Assembly: GCA_965232455.1 (NCBI GenBank)
Contig: OZ246981.1
Location: 4,464,001-4,528,000, forward strand
Direction of reading: 5' to 3'
From: JBFGFX01 sp965232455
GTDB lineage: Bacteria > Pseudomonadota > Gammaproteobacteria > Steroidobacterales > Woeseiaceae
DNA length: 64,000 nucleotides
Both the position numbers and the translations under genes were made by a program. Below, one piece after another: positions 25,554 to 34,231 of this stretch (its first letter is position 1; each line of letters opens with the position of its first letter). The notes under the pieces are model-generated. The model had not been told where the DNA came from. It saw only the letters and a list, made by a program, of their open reading frames with translations, and made no database searches.

Positions 25554-25909
25554 GAGCGGAGTTCGAGGAGGTCGAGGTAGGCCGCCTCGACGAGATAGAC
25601 GACCCGGGCTGCCGGGAGTTTCGCATCGGCGACGGGGACTGGCCGTTCAAGGGTTTCGTGGTGCGCCGCGGGGACGCGGTTTACGCCTATCAAAACTTCT
25701 GCATGCACGTCGGGCATCCGTTGAACTGGAACCCCGACAGTTTTCTCACCGAGGACAAAACGCAGATCATCTGTGCGTCGCACGGCGCTCTGTACGACAT
25801 CGTCAGCGGGGACTGCGTCGGCGGTCCTTGCCGCGGCAAAACGCTGCGCCGGGTCGATTGCGAGATCCGGGACGGGATGATCGTGGTGTGCGGGCCGAGC
25901 GGGGCCTGA
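25550..25909 (+). CDS. Rieske [2Fe-2S] ferredoxin-type protein
   Basis: 119 residues starting at a GTG that overlaps the permease stop (GTGA). The Rieske cluster ligands are present: C-x-H in FCMHVGHPLNW and C-x2-H in CASHGALYD. The spacing between them is longer than in small ferredoxins because of the insert NPDSFLTEDKTQI. There is no signal peptide, so it is probably a cytosolic electron carrier. Translational coupling to an AmpG-like permease is unusual and gives no clear pathway. Confidence 0.88.
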   Translation: MRAEFEEVEVGRLDEIDDPGCREFRIGDGDWPFKGFVVRRGDAVYAYQNFCMHVGHPLNWNPDSFLTEDKTQIICASHGALYDIVSGDCVGGPCRGKTLRRVDCEIRDGMIVVCGPSGA

Positions 25910-25922
25910 TCCCGCGTCCCTG

Positions 25923-26216
25923 CTAACGGCGCCGTTCCAGGATATCGAGCGGATCGTGCCAGCCTAGCGGGATCTCGCCGGTTTCCTGGCCGGTAAAATC
26001 CTCGGGGTCCATGTCGACCGCGCCGGACCAGTCCTCGGGGGCGTCCACTTTTTCGATGATCAGTGTCGGCCAGGTCTCCATATCGACCTCGTCGATAGTG
26101 CCGTCAAAAAACTGCAATTCGATCGTCGCCGACTGCTCGTCGAATGCGACGATCTCGAACAGGCTGCCGTTCGATCGCCGATACCAGTTGCCGATTACGG
26201 GTTCCGCTCCAACCAT
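25923..26216 (-). CDS. Small acidic conserved hypothetical protein (DUF6763-like)
   Basis: 97 residues, very acidic. Begins MVGAEPVIGNWYRRSNGSLF then EIVAFDEQSATIELQFFDGT, a small beta domain, and ends with GWHDPLDILERRR. From memory this resembles the gammaproteobacterial family DUF6763, of unknown function; I am not certain of the family number. Convergent with the Rieske gene (13 bases between the stops). Confidence 0.7.
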   Translation of the reverse strand: MVGAEPVIGNWYRRSNGSLFEIVAFDEQSATIELQFFDGTIDEVDMETWPTLIIEKVDAPEDWSGAVDMDPEDFTGQETGEIPLGWHDPLDILERRR

Positions 26217-26449
26217 GTTGCGCCCTTTTCGTGCGTTGAGTTGTTGTGTCCCTTACGAATAAATCCAGTGTTGCCAAGTCTTAACTCAGGTATAGGCGAT
26301 TCTGGGCGCTTCGCAAGTAGAATCGTGCGGCCGAGGTTTTTTCAGCCCACTGTTAGGGCTTGTTACCGCGAGTTCGTCGTCACGGGCCCCGGCGCCTGTT
26401 TCAATCCAAACAGTAGCCGCGCCGGCGGCGGTCCGGTGCGAGACCGGCT

Positions 26450-27133
26450 CTAGCGCTTTTGCAGCCGCCAGTCCCATATCGCATGTCCCTTGCCGAGGCC
26501 GCGGCGCTCGAATTTGGTCGTCGGCCTGTCGATCGGCCGGTCACCGGCATGCGCGCTGCGTTCAATCAGGGTAAACCGCTCGTCCGCCGCGATCACTTCG
26601 TCGATGTGTTCGGCGTAGTTCGCCCAGTCCGTGGCGATGAACAGCTCGCCCCCGCCGGCCAGTTTGTCGGCGGCGAGCTCGAGGAATTCCGGCTGTAGCA
26701 GACGCCTTTTGTGATGGCGTTTTTTTGGCCAGGGATCGGGAAAATACAGATTGATTCGCGCAAGCGAACTCCCGGGTATCTGTCGCTGGAGGACGTCCAC
26801 GGCGTCGTGCGCGATCAGCCGAACGTTGTCGATTCGGCGTTCCTGAATGAGCAACAGACAATGGCCGATACCGGGATCGTGCACCTCGACCCCGAGATAG
26901 TTACGGTCAGGATCGTTCGCGGCTTGCTCAACCAGCGTTTCACCGTTGCCGAAACCGATTTCGAGCACGACCGGCGCGTCCCGGCCGAACAGCGTTTCAA
27001 ACGACAGTTCGGCATCGGCAACGTCCACGCCAAAGGCGGGCCAGAGCTCGTCGAGCGCGCGGGACTGCGATTTCGTCATGCGGCCGGTTCGTTTGACGAA
27101 GCTGCGGACCTGGCGTGGGTGTTCAGGTGCCAT
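26450..27133 (-). CDS. trmB: tRNA (guanine-N7-)-methyltransferase
   Basis: Makes m7G46 in the variable loop of tRNAs using S-adenosylmethionine. 227 residues from the ATG at 27133 (MAPEHPRQVRSFVKRTGRMT). SAM-binding loop VVLEIGFGNGETLVEQA; tRNA-binding signature NLYFPDPWPKKRHHKRRLLQ; late motif PTTKFERRGLGKGHAIWDW. The open frame continues to a TTG at 27277 but without family similarity. Stands alone between two intergenic regions. Confidence 0.97.
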   Translation of the reverse strand: MAPEHPRQVRSFVKRTGRMTKSQSRALDELWPAFGVDVADAELSFETLFGRDAPVVLEIGFGNGETLVEQAANDPDRNYLGVEVHDPGIGHCLLLIQERRIDNVRLIAHDAVDVLQRQIPGSSLARINLYFPDPWPKKRHHKRRLLQPEFLELAADKLAGGGELFIATDWANYAEHIDEVIAADERFTLIERSAHAGDRPIDRPTTKFERRGLGKGHAIWDWRLQKR

Positions 27134-27185
27134 GGATGTCTTTGCGGTTGCCGTGTGGCCGCCTATTCTAGCGAATGTCGGAAAG

Positions 27186-27207
27186 GTCGCCCGTCGGGAC
27201 GGGCGAA
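27186..27207. repeat. Short palindrome GTCGCCCGTC-GG-GACGGGCGAA
   Basis: Ten-base arms around a two-base centre, nine of ten paired. The same palindrome with perfect arms and a CC centre occurs at 63030-63051. It lies upstream of the DUF2946-like gene, past the trmB start. Probably a dispersed short repeat. Confidence 0.6.
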
Positions 27208-27255
27208 TTGCCGGCCATTGCAATGCTCCTGCCTTTTTCGTTGAATGGGTGGACC

Positions 27256-27654
27256 ATGAATGTGCTTCGGCCTTCAATACGCAAATCCCGCAGCCGTCGA
27301 CTGGCCGGCGGGGTTGCCGTCGCCGGCCTGCTTGCCCGCGCGCTGATACCGCTGGGGTACATGCCCGGCAATCTCCTTGCGGGCGAATTCATGGTGTTGT
27401 GTCCGAGCGGGCTGCCCGGTCAAATCGCCGAATCCCTGCACCATCACCACGGCGAATCGGAGACGGTGTTCGATGCCGACCGGACCTGTCCTATCGGCGC
27501 CGCACTGCAATACGCCGCGATTCCGACCGACGTCGTCGACACGGACGTATCGGCCGGTTTCCGGGAAGCACCGGTGGCCGAGCCGGTCGCTTTGCTCGGT
27601 TTGAGGCCGCTGCGACGCTTCCACGCCCGCGCACCGCCCGCCGTCAGGATCTGA
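27256..27654 (+). CDS. DUF2946-like membrane-associated protein
   Basis: 132 residues from the ATG at 27256. A basic N-terminus precedes a hydrophobic segment (GGVAVAGLLARALIPLGYMP), then FMVLCPSGLPG, HHHHGES and CPIGAALQY. The order hydrophobic helix, GYMP, LC, His cluster, C is the pattern of DUF2946 proteins, often found beside copper-handling genes. Cys and four consecutive His make metal binding likely. It is 74 bases ahead of a methionine-rich outer-membrane protein, and the two probably form an operon. A role in copper response is inference. Confidence 0.68.
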   Translation: MNVLRPSIRKSRSRRLAGGVAVAGLLARALIPLGYMPGNLLAGEFMVLCPSGLPGQIAESLHHHHGESETVFDADRTCPIGAALQYAAIPTDVVDTDVSAGFREAPVAEPVALLGLRPLRRFHARAPPAVRI

Positions 27655-27728
27655 ACAAAACGTATCCATCGAAGACCGCTTGCCGATAGCGGTTTTCCGT
27701 ACGCGTATTCCTGACAGCGGGACAGCCA

Positions 27729-28802
27729 ATGAAAAGAACAGTCTGCAGCGCGGCGTTGTGCGCCGCCATCCTATATTCACCGATCTCCAGCGCCGATCCG
27801 GGCGCGATTGCCAGCGCCGACGAGCATGCGCCCATTGGCGTGATGGGCGACCATTTCCACGCGAAAGGCGAGTGGATGATCTCCTACCGTTTCATGACCA
27901 TGCCGATGAAAGGCAACCTGGACGGCAGCGACCGTATTTCCTCCGACGAAATCGCGACGACCGTGCCGAATCGCTTTTTCGGCAACCCGGGGCAGCCGCC
28001 GACGCTGCGGATCGTGCCGACCGAAATGACCATGGACATGCACATGCTGGGTTTGATGTATGCCCCGACCGACCGCATCACGCTCATGGCCATGTTGAAC
28101 TACGTGACGAAGGACATGGATCACACGACGTACCAGGGCGGCATGGGAACGACCGTGTTGGGCGAGTTCACGACCGAAACGAGCGGTCTCGGTGACTCGT
28201 CGCTGTCCGCGCTCGTCAGCCTCCGCGACACCGAATCCGCCAAGATGCACGCGATCGTCGGCGTCTCGATCCCGACCGGGGACATCGAGGAGACCGACGA
28301 CATCCTGACACCGATGAACGTGCGGCCCACGATACGCGTGCCGTATCCCATGCAGCTCGGATCGGGCACCTGGGATCCCATCCTCGGCCTGAGTTATTCC
28401 GGGTTCGGGGACGCATTCGGCTGGGGCGCTCAATGGCGCAGCACGTTCCGGCTGTCGGAGAACGACGAGGACTACGAGCTGGGAGACGAGCACCGCCTGA
28501 CCGGCTGGCTGAGCTACAGTTTCGTCGATTCGGTCAGCGCCTCGCTACGGCTCGAGTACATCGATCGCGACGACATCTCCGGAATGGATCCGGCCATCAT
28601 GGGGCCGGTGCAAACCGCGGATCCGTCGAGGCAGGGAGGGTCGCGGCTGGACTTAGGAATCGGTCTCAACGTGGCCGGCCAAGGGGATCTGCACGGCTGG
28701 CGGCTGGCGCTGGAGTACATGGCGGCGGTCGAGCAGGATCTGAACGGGCCGCAGCTCGAGACCGATTCGGTGTTTACCGTGGGGATTCAGAAGAGCTGGT
28801 AG
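27729..28802 (+). CDS. Outer-membrane beta-barrel (MetA-pathway/transporter type), Met-rich N-terminal part
   Basis: 357 residues with a signal peptide (MKRTVCSAALCAAILYSPIS then SADPG). The chain alternates amphipathic strands (HAIVGVSIPTGDI, DPILGLSYSGFGDAFGWGAQ, WRLALEYMAAVEQDL) and ends in a strand closing with Trp (SVFTVGIQKSW), as in outer-membrane barrels of the transporter / phenol-degradation group. The first 120 residues contain many Met and His (HFHAKGEWMISYRFMTMPMK, MTMDMHMLGLMYAP), suggestive of copper contact. It follows the DUF2946-like gene and is convergent with ubiB. Confidence 0.78.
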   Translation: MKRTVCSAALCAAILYSPISSADPGAIASADEHAPIGVMGDHFHAKGEWMISYRFMTMPMKGNLDGSDRISSDEIATTVPNRFFGNPGQPPTLRIVPTEMTMDMHMLGLMYAPTDRITLMAMLNYVTKDMDHTTYQGGMGTTVLGEFTTETSGLGDSSLSALVSLRDTESAKMHAIVGVSIPTGDIEETDDILTPMNVRPTIRVPYPMQLGSGTWDPILGLSYSGFGDAFGWGAQWRSTFRLSENDEDYELGDEHRLTGWLSYSFVDSVSASLRLEYIDRDDISGMDPAIMGPVQTADPSRQGGSRLDLGIGLNVAGQGDLHGWRLALEYMAAVEQDLNGPQLETDSVFTVGIQKSW

Positions 28803-28822
28803 CTTGCGCGTGGGGTCGCCCG

Positions 28823-30457
28823 TCATTTCGGCCGGGCCGCGAACAGGCCCACGGCCCCCGCGACGATCAGCGTCCAGCCCAGCCACGCCGCGGTGCCGAG
28901 GCCCAGGAGGAGCGTGCCGGAAACGAACGCGGTCGCGCCGACGCCGAGCATGAATCGCTGCCGCTGCTGACTTTTGATCTGGTCGCGAAGGTTCCCGAGT
29001 TCGGCGGACTTGATACGCATGCTCAAACTGCCGTCGGCGGCGAGTTCGGACAGGTTGCGGATCACGCCGGGCAACTCGCGCAGCGCTTCCCTGAGCTGCG
29101 GCAGGTTTTCGCGGATGCTGTCGATCACCGCGCGGCCGCCGACCTGCTCGTCCATCCAGCGTCGTAACACCGGGTGCGCGGTTTTCCATAAATCGAGTTC
29201 CGGGTAAAGCTCGCGGCCCAGGCCTTCGATGTTGAAGAGTGTCTTCTGCAACAGGATGAGCTGCGGTTGAATCTCCATGTTGAAGCGGCGGGCGGTGTCG
29301 AACAGGCGGATCAGGACCTGAGCGAAGGAGATTTCGGACAAGGGCTTGTTGAAAATGGGTTCGCAGACGGTGCGGACGGCGGTTTCGAGTTCGTCGACGC
29401 GCGTGTCCGCCGGGACCCAGCCCGAGTCGACGTGCAGTTTTGCGATCTTGTAATAGTCACGATCGAAAAACGCCAGGAAATTCTCGGCCAGGTAGTGTTG
29501 ATCCGTCGCGCTCAGCGTGCCCACGATGCCGAAATCGACCGCCGCGTATTTTGGGCGCTCCGGGTTTTCGACCTGCACGAAAATATTGCCGGGATGCATG
29601 TCGGCGTGGAAAAAGTTGTGTCGAAATACCTGCGTGAAAAAGATTTCGACCCCGTTTTCGGCCAGCACCTGGATGTTCGCGCCGGACGCCCGCAGTGCGT
29701 CCATGTCGCTGATCGGGATGCCGTGAATGCGTTCCTGTACGAGCACTTCTTTCCGGCAGTAGTCGTAATAGACGTTGGGCACGTACAGGAGATCCGAGCC
29801 CTCGAAATTGCGTTTCAGCTGCGCCGCGTTGGCCGCTTCGCGCATCAGGTCCAGTTCGTCCAGTACGGTCTTTTCGTATTCGGCAACCACTTCCAGGGGC
29901 CGCAGTCGCTTGCCGTTTTCCCAGTATTTGTCGGCGAGCGCGGCAACCGCATACAAGACTTCCAGGTCTCTTTCGATCAGAAGCTGCACGCCGGGGCGCA
30001 GCAGTTTGACGATGACCTCGGTACCGTCGGCGAGCGCCGCCGTGTGCACCTGGGCGATGGACGCGGCCGCGTGCGGCTCGACGTCGAAACGCGCGAAGAC
30101 GTCCTTGACCGGCTGTTCGTAAATGCCGCCGAGTATCGACACGGCTTCTTCGCCGGGGAACGGCGGTACCTGGTCTTGCAGCTTCGCCAGTTCATCGGCG
30201 ATGTCCGGCGGTAGCAAATCGCGTCGTGTCGACAGCGCCTGGCCGAACTTGACGAAAATCGGCCCGAGTTCCTCGAGTGCGAGGCGGATTCTTGCGCCCA
30301 GCGGTTCGTCGGAGTCGCCGGCTTTGGGGAAAAGGTAAAACAGAAATCGCAACGGTCGCAGAATGTGCGTTGCGGTAATGATCTCGTCGAGACCGTGTCG
30401 GACCAGCACGCGTTGGATGCTCACCAACCGGAGCAGGGTCTTCCAGCGCCAGTGCAT
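28823..30457 (-). CDS. ubiB: UbiB, atypical kinase required for ubiquinone biosynthesis
   Basis: 544 residues. ABC1/ADCK/UbiB family: KxGQ motif in FVKFGQALSTRRDLLP (about residue 74), the alanine-rich ATP loop AAASIAQVHTA (replacing the Gly loop of true kinases), VIVKLLRPG lysine, HADMHPGNIFV and DFGIVGTLS. Two hydrophobic helices at the C-terminus (SGTLLLGLGTAAWLGWTLIV) anchor it in the inner membrane. It uses ATP hydrolysis to assist the Ubi complex. Third gene of ubiE-ubiJ-ubiB, its ATG directly following the ubiJ stop. Confidence 0.96.
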   Translation of the reverse strand: MHWRWKTLLRLVSIQRVLVRHGLDEIITATHILRPLRFLFYLFPKAGDSDEPLGARIRLALEELGPIFVKFGQALSTRRDLLPPDIADELAKLQDQVPPFPGEEAVSILGGIYEQPVKDVFARFDVEPHAAASIAQVHTAALADGTEVIVKLLRPGVQLLIERDLEVLYAVAALADKYWENGKRLRPLEVVAEYEKTVLDELDLMREAANAAQLKRNFEGSDLLYVPNVYYDYCRKEVLVQERIHGIPISDMDALRASGANIQVLAENGVEIFFTQVFRHNFFHADMHPGNIFVQVENPERPKYAAVDFGIVGTLSATDQHYLAENFLAFFDRDYYKIAKLHVDSGWVPADTRVDELETAVRTVCEPIFNKPLSEISFAQVLIRLFDTARRFNMEIQPQLILLQKTLFNIEGLGRELYPELDLWKTAHPVLRRWMDEQVGGRAVIDSIRENLPQLREALRELPGVIRNLSELAADGSLSMRIKSAELGNLRDQIKSQQRQRFMLGVGATAFVSGTLLLGLGTAAWLGWTLIVAGAVGLFAARPK

Positions 30458-31063
30458 TTACCGCTGGGATCCTTCGAGGCGCTGAATTCTCGCCTCCAGG
30501 CGGCCGACGTCGTCGCGCAAGCGGTTTACGCGGTCCCGAAATCTGTCCACTTCGTAACGGCTCGGCAGCGCGCGGCTTTCTTCCTGCAGGTATTCCGTGA
30601 TGTTCTGTTGGATCGTGGCATGCGCGTCCCGGCTCCAACGGCCGATATTGCGCGCGACGTCTCCGATGCCCTGTGCGGCAACGTCACCGACCAGTCCGGA
30701 AAGCTCCTCCTCGATGTCCGGTCTGCCGTAGGCCATGAGCTGTTGAAACGCCTGCGCGGTTTCGGTGTTACCCGTGAGTTCGAGCGACCCGTTGCGTATG
30801 GCCGCGTCGCCGGGAACGGCGGCAAGGCTCGCGAGCGTCAGCAGGGAGCCCGTGATGACGACGTCCGGATCGTCGGCGTGGCTGATCAGTTCCAGTTCAT
30901 CGGGCCCGACCTGGAAAAACACCGCAAGCGCGGTGTCGCGCACGCGGATGGCGACCACCTGTCCGTCCAGCTCCCGGCAAAGCTCGCGCGCCGGCGTTTT
31001 GGCGCGAATCTGACGGTTTATCATGCCGATGAAGGGGCGAACAATCCGTAACAGGGCGTCCAT
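30458..31063 (-). CDS. ubiJ: UbiJ, ubiquinone biosynthesis accessory factor (SCP2 domain)
   Basis: 201 residues. The N-terminal SCP2 lipid-binding domain (about residues 10-115: GQVVAIRVRDTALAVFFQVG, ELISHADDPDVVITGSLLTL) is followed by a C-terminal coiled coil (YEVDRFRDRVNRLRDDVGRL). UbiJ carries polyprenyl intermediates for the soluble Ubi complex together with UbiK, also encoded in this window (47042-47398). Start overlaps the ubiE stop; its stop abuts ubiB. Confidence 0.93.
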   Translation of the reverse strand: MDALLRIVRPFIGMINRQIRAKTPARELCRELDGQVVAIRVRDTALAVFFQVGPDELELISHADDPDVVITGSLLTLASLAAVPGDAAIRNGSLELTGNTETAQAFQQLMAYGRPDIEEELSGLVGDVAAQGIGDVARNIGRWSRDAHATIQQNITEYLQEESRALPSRYEVDRFRDRVNRLRDDVGRLEARIQRLEGSQR

Positions 31064-31806
31064 CAGATCTTGAATCCAACGTGCAGAGCGACGATGCCGG
31101 CCGTCATATTGTGAAACCGGCAGCGCTCGAAACCCGCTTCCTCCATCATGTCAAGCAACGTTTCCTGGTCGGGGTGCATGCGAATCGATTCCGCCAGGTA
31201 CCGGTAGCTCGCCGGGTCGCCCGCCACGACTTTGCCCATGAGCGGCAGGACGTTGAAGGAATAGAAGTCGTACATCGGCCGGATGGCATCCGAGGGTTTC
31301 GAGAATTCCAGGATCAGCAGTTTGCCGCCGGGTTTCAGGACGCGAAACATCGACCGAAGCGCCGCGCTCTTGTCGGTGACGTTACGCAGGCCGAACGCGA
31401 TGCTGATGCAGTCGAACGTATTGTCCGCAAACGGCAGTCGCTCGGCGTCCACCTGTACGATCGCGAAGTTTCCGGCGGCGCCCGCGTCGATGAGCCGCTT
31501 GCGGCCTTCGATCAGCATCGCTGCGTTGATGTCGGCCAGGACCACCCGGCCCCCGGCGCCGACCTGACGCGTGAATTTGGCGGCGAGGTCCCCGGTGCCG
31601 CCGGCAAGATCCAGCACGCATTGACCGCGGCGGACGGCGGCCTGCTCGACCGTGAACCGCTTCCAGATGCGGTGCAGGCCACCGGACATCAGGTCGTTCA
31701 TGACGTCGTAACGGCTGGCAACCGAGTCGAATACGCCTCTGACGCGTCCGGCTTTTTCATCCAGCGACACGGTCTCGTAACCGAAGTGGGTGGTTTCCTT
31801 ACTCAC
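31063..31806 (-). CDS. ubiE: Ubiquinone/menaquinone C-methyltransferase
   Basis: SAM-dependent C-methylation of the demethylated quinone. 247 residues: start MSKETTHFGYETVSLDEKAG, FDSVASRYDVMNDLMSGGLH, SAM site LDLAGGTGDLAAKF and late segment NMTAGIVALHVGFKI ending the protein, all as in the E. coli enzyme. Upstream DUF971 gene overlaps by four bases; downstream ubiJ overlaps by one. Confidence 0.97.
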   Translation of the reverse strand: MSKETTHFGYETVSLDEKAGRVRGVFDSVASRYDVMNDLMSGGLHRIWKRFTVEQAAVRRGQCVLDLAGGTGDLAAKFTRQVGAGGRVVLADINAAMLIEGRKRLIDAGAAGNFAIVQVDAERLPFADNTFDCISIAFGLRNVTDKSAALRSMFRVLKPGGKLLILEFSKPSDAIRPMYDFYSFNVLPLMGKVVAGDPASYRYLAESIRMHPDQETLLDMMEEAGFERCRFHNMTAGIVALHVGFKI

Positions 31807-32180
31807 GAATCTGCGCGGCTCTCGGGCTTTTTGCGAGCATACCCTGCCGCTTCGAGGCGGTCGAGGTAGGACTGCCAGCGCAGGTCGTATTCGTCGCCGA
31901 GTTCGTAGAGATACTTCCAGGTGTAGAGGCCGGTATTGTGGCCGTCGTCGAAAATCAGCCGGACCGCGTAGCGGCCGACGGGTTCGATCTCGACCACGGC
32001 GACGTTTTCCTTGCCCGTCTGCAGGGTTTCCTGGCCGGGGCCGTGGCCTTTGACGTCGGCGGACGGCGAATGGACGCGCAGATACTCGAAACTCAGGTCG
32101 AACTCGCGGCCGTCGGCATAACGGATCGTCAGCAGCCGCGATTTCTTGCGCAGGCGGATTTCGGCGGGAACGGGCTCCAT
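31803..32180 (-). CDS. DUF971 protein (gamma-butyrobetaine hydroxylase N-terminal-like)
   Basis: 125 residues. The single DUF971 domain includes IRLRKKSRLLTIRYADGREF, SFEYLRVHSPSADVKGHGPG, VEPVGRYAVRLIFDDGHNTG and LYTWKYLYELG. This is the domain found at the N-terminus of gamma-butyrobetaine hydroxylase; free-standing copies between hslU and ubiE are common in gammaproteobacteria and may act in Fe-S or scaffold functions, unproven. Its stop overlaps the ubiE start (ATGA). Confidence 0.88.
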   Translation of the reverse strand: MEPVPAEIRLRKKSRLLTIRYADGREFDLSFEYLRVHSPSADVKGHGPGQETLQTGKENVAVVEIEPVGRYAVRLIFDDGHNTGLYTWKYLYELGDEYDLRWQSYLDRLEAAGYARKKPESRADS

Positions 32181-32205
32181 GTCGTCAACTTTACGAATGA
32201 ATAGT

Positions 32206-32220
32206 GTTAACGGGCCCTAG
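32206..32220. repeat. GTTAACGGGCCCTAG motif at the hslU stop codon
   Basis: One of three near-identical 15-mers in the window (others at 37589-37603 and 63062-63076). In all three the CTA of the plus strand is the TAG stop codon of a minus-strand gene. Function unknown. Confidence 0.65.
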
Positions 32221-33557
32221 AGTATATAGCGGCTCAGATCCTCGTCCTTGGACAATTCCGCCACGTGTTCGTCCACGTATCCGGCGTTCACCTGGATGCT
32301 CAGACCGCTCTTGTCCGATGCCTCGAAAGAGATTGTCTCGAGCAGACGCTCCATCACCGTGTGCAGGCGGCGGGCGCCGATGTTCTCGGTCGTCTCGTTC
32401 ACGTGATAGGCGACTTCCGCAAGCCGCTTGACGCCGCTTTCGGTGAATTCGAGCGACACGTCCTCGGTTTCCATCAGGGCCGTGTACTGTGTCGTCAGCG
32501 ATGCGTCGGGCTCGGTCAGGATGCGAATGAAATCCTCCGTTTCGAGCGATTTCAGTTCCACCCGGATCGGAAACCGCCCCTGTAACTCCGGCACCAGATC
32601 CGACGGTTTGGAGACGTGGAACGCGCCCGAGGCGATAAACAGGATGTGATCGGTTTTCACCATGCCGTATTTCGTCGTTACCGTGGCGCCTTCGACGAGC
32701 GGAAGCAGATCGCGCTGCACGCCTTCCCGCGAAATGTCCGCGCCGACGCCTTCGGAGCGCCGGGCAATCTTGTCGATCTCGTCGATGAATACGATGCCGT
32801 GCTGTTCGACGGCCTCGAGCGCCTGGGTTTTGAGGTCTTCCTCGTCCAGCATTTTCGCGGCCTCTTCATCGGTCAGATGCTTCATGGCCTCGCCCACCTT
32901 GAGCTTGCGCGTGCGTTGCTTGTTGCCGCCCAGGTTCTGGAACATGCTCTGCAGCTGGCTGGTCATTTCCTCCATGCCCGGCGGCGCCATGATCTCCACG
33001 CCGACCGGCATTGCCTGGATGTCGATTTCAACCTCTTTGTCGTCGAGTTTGCCCTCCCGCAGCATCTTGCGGAATTTCTGCCGCGTCTCGCTCATGTCGG
33101 TTTCGCCCTCGGTCTCGGCGGTAAAACCGACGCCGCGCGACGCGGACGGCAGCAACACGTCGAGGATGCGCTCTTCCGCGGCGTCCTCGGCCCGGTGCCG
33201 CACCTTGCTCATCGCGTCTTCACGCGTCATTTTGACGGCAACGTCGACCAGATCGCGGATGATGCTGTCGACTTCCCGCCCGACGTAACCCACTTCCGTG
33301 AACTTGGTCGCCTCGACTTTGATGAACGGCGCCTTGGCAAGTTTGGACAGCCGACGGGAGATTTCGGTCTTGCCGATTCCGGTCGGGCCGATCATCAGTA
33401 TGTTTTTCGGGGTGATTTCGCTGCGCAGCGGCTCGTCCACCTGGGTGCGGCGCCAGCGGTTCCTGAGCGCGATCGCAACCGCGCGTTTGGCCTCGTCCTG
33501 GCCGATGATGTGTTTGTCCAGTTCCTGGACGATTTCTCTGGGTGTCATTTGTGACAT
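32217..33557 (-). CDS. hslU: ATP-dependent protease ATPase subunit HslU (ClpY)
   Basis: AAA+ unfoldase that feeds substrates to HslV. 446 residues. Starts MSQMTPREIVQELDKHIIGQ; Walker A MIGPTGIGKTEI; pore loop GYVGRE; intermediate I-domain (about residues 110-240); Walker B GIVFIDEIDKI; sensor region and the conserved C-terminus DLSRYIL that inserts into HslV. 14 bases downstream of hslV. Its TAG stop lies in the repeated 15-bp motif. Confidence 0.98.
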   Translation of the reverse strand: MSQMTPREIVQELDKHIIGQDEAKRAVAIALRNRWRRTQVDEPLRSEITPKNILMIGPTGIGKTEISRRLSKLAKAPFIKVEATKFTEVGYVGREVDSIIRDLVDVAVKMTREDAMSKVRHRAEDAAEERILDVLLPSASRGVGFTAETEGETDMSETRQKFRKMLREGKLDDKEVEIDIQAMPVGVEIMAPPGMEEMTSQLQSMFQNLGGNKQRTRKLKVGEAMKHLTDEEAAKMLDEEDLKTQALEAVEQHGIVFIDEIDKIARRSEGVGADISREGVQRDLLPLVEGATVTTKYGMVKTDHILFIASGAFHVSKPSDLVPELQGRFPIRVELKSLETEDFIRILTEPDASLTTQYTALMETEDVSLEFTESGVKRLAEVAYHVNETTENIGARRLHTVMERLLETISFEASDKSGLSIQVNAGYVDEHVAELSKDEDLSRYIL

Positions 33558-33571
33558 GCGGGTATTCCGAT

Positions 33572-34117
33572 TCAGCTGCCGTCCGCCGGCAGCGATTCAA
33601 TCACGATATTCTGATTGGTGTAGACACAGATATCGCCGGCGATGTTCAGCGACTTCTCGACAATGGTTTTGGCGTCCAGGTCCGTATTTTTCACCAGGGC
33701 GAGCGCCGCGGCCTGAGCATACGGTCCGCCCGAACCGATCGCCATGAGATCGTCTTCCGGTTCGATCACGTCGCCGTTACCGGAGATAATAAAAGAGCTG
33801 TCCGTGTCGGCGACACACAGCAGGGCTTCGAGGCGGCGCAGGCGCCGATCCGTGCGCCAGTCCTTCGCAAGCTCGATGGCCGCGCGCGTGAGATTGCCGT
33901 ACTGGTCGAGTTTGCTCTCGAACAATTCAAACAGCGTAAACGCGTCGGCCGTGCCGCCCGCGAAACCGGCGATTACCCGGCCGCCGGCCAGGGGCCGGAC
34001 TTTACGCGCATTGCCCTTCATGACGGTGTTGCCCATGCTGACCTGTCCGTCGCCGCCGATGGCGACGCGGCCATCGCGGCGCACCGAGACGATCGTTGTC
34101 CCGTGAAACTGTTCCAT
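33572..34117 (-). CDS. hslV: ATP-dependent protease peptidase subunit HslV (ClpQ)
   Basis: Threonine peptidase of the bacterial proteasome-like HslUV. 181 residues: MEQFHG propeptide then TTIVSVRRDGRVAIGGDGQV, with the catalytic Thr exposed after processing, the conserved Lys in KGNARKVRPL, and GSGGPYAQAAALAL. A short propeptide is common in this family. No sigma-32 type promoter could be recognised in the 114 bases upstream, although the operon is heat-inducible in other bacteria. Confidence 0.97.
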   Translation of the reverse strand: MEQFHGTTIVSVRRDGRVAIGGDGQVSMGNTVMKGNARKVRPLAGGRVIAGFAGGTADAFTLFELFESKLDQYGNLTRAAIELAKDWRTDRRLRRLEALLCVADTDSSFIISGNGDVIEPEDDLMAIGSGGPYAQAAALALVKNTDLDAKTIVEKSLNIAGDICVYTNQNIVIESLPADGS

Positions 34118-34231
34118 TTGTTCGTCCTGACGTGCCTTAAATTTGCCCCGAGACGTGGCTGAGGCTCGGGCGAGGTGTTTGCCGTGAGGTCCACGGCCGG
34201 TGGTTTCCGGTAATCCCTGCTTCCTCTCGCC

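Noticed and set aside
7375..26360. Similar TTTTTTCAGCC(C)AC stretches near 7389 and 26336
   Set aside because: The match is short and partly a T-run; with two copies it cannot be told from chance without a genome-wide count.
34118..34231. Sigma-32 heat-shock promoter before hslV
   Set aside because: No CTTGAA / CCCCAT-like pair with suitable spacing could be found.
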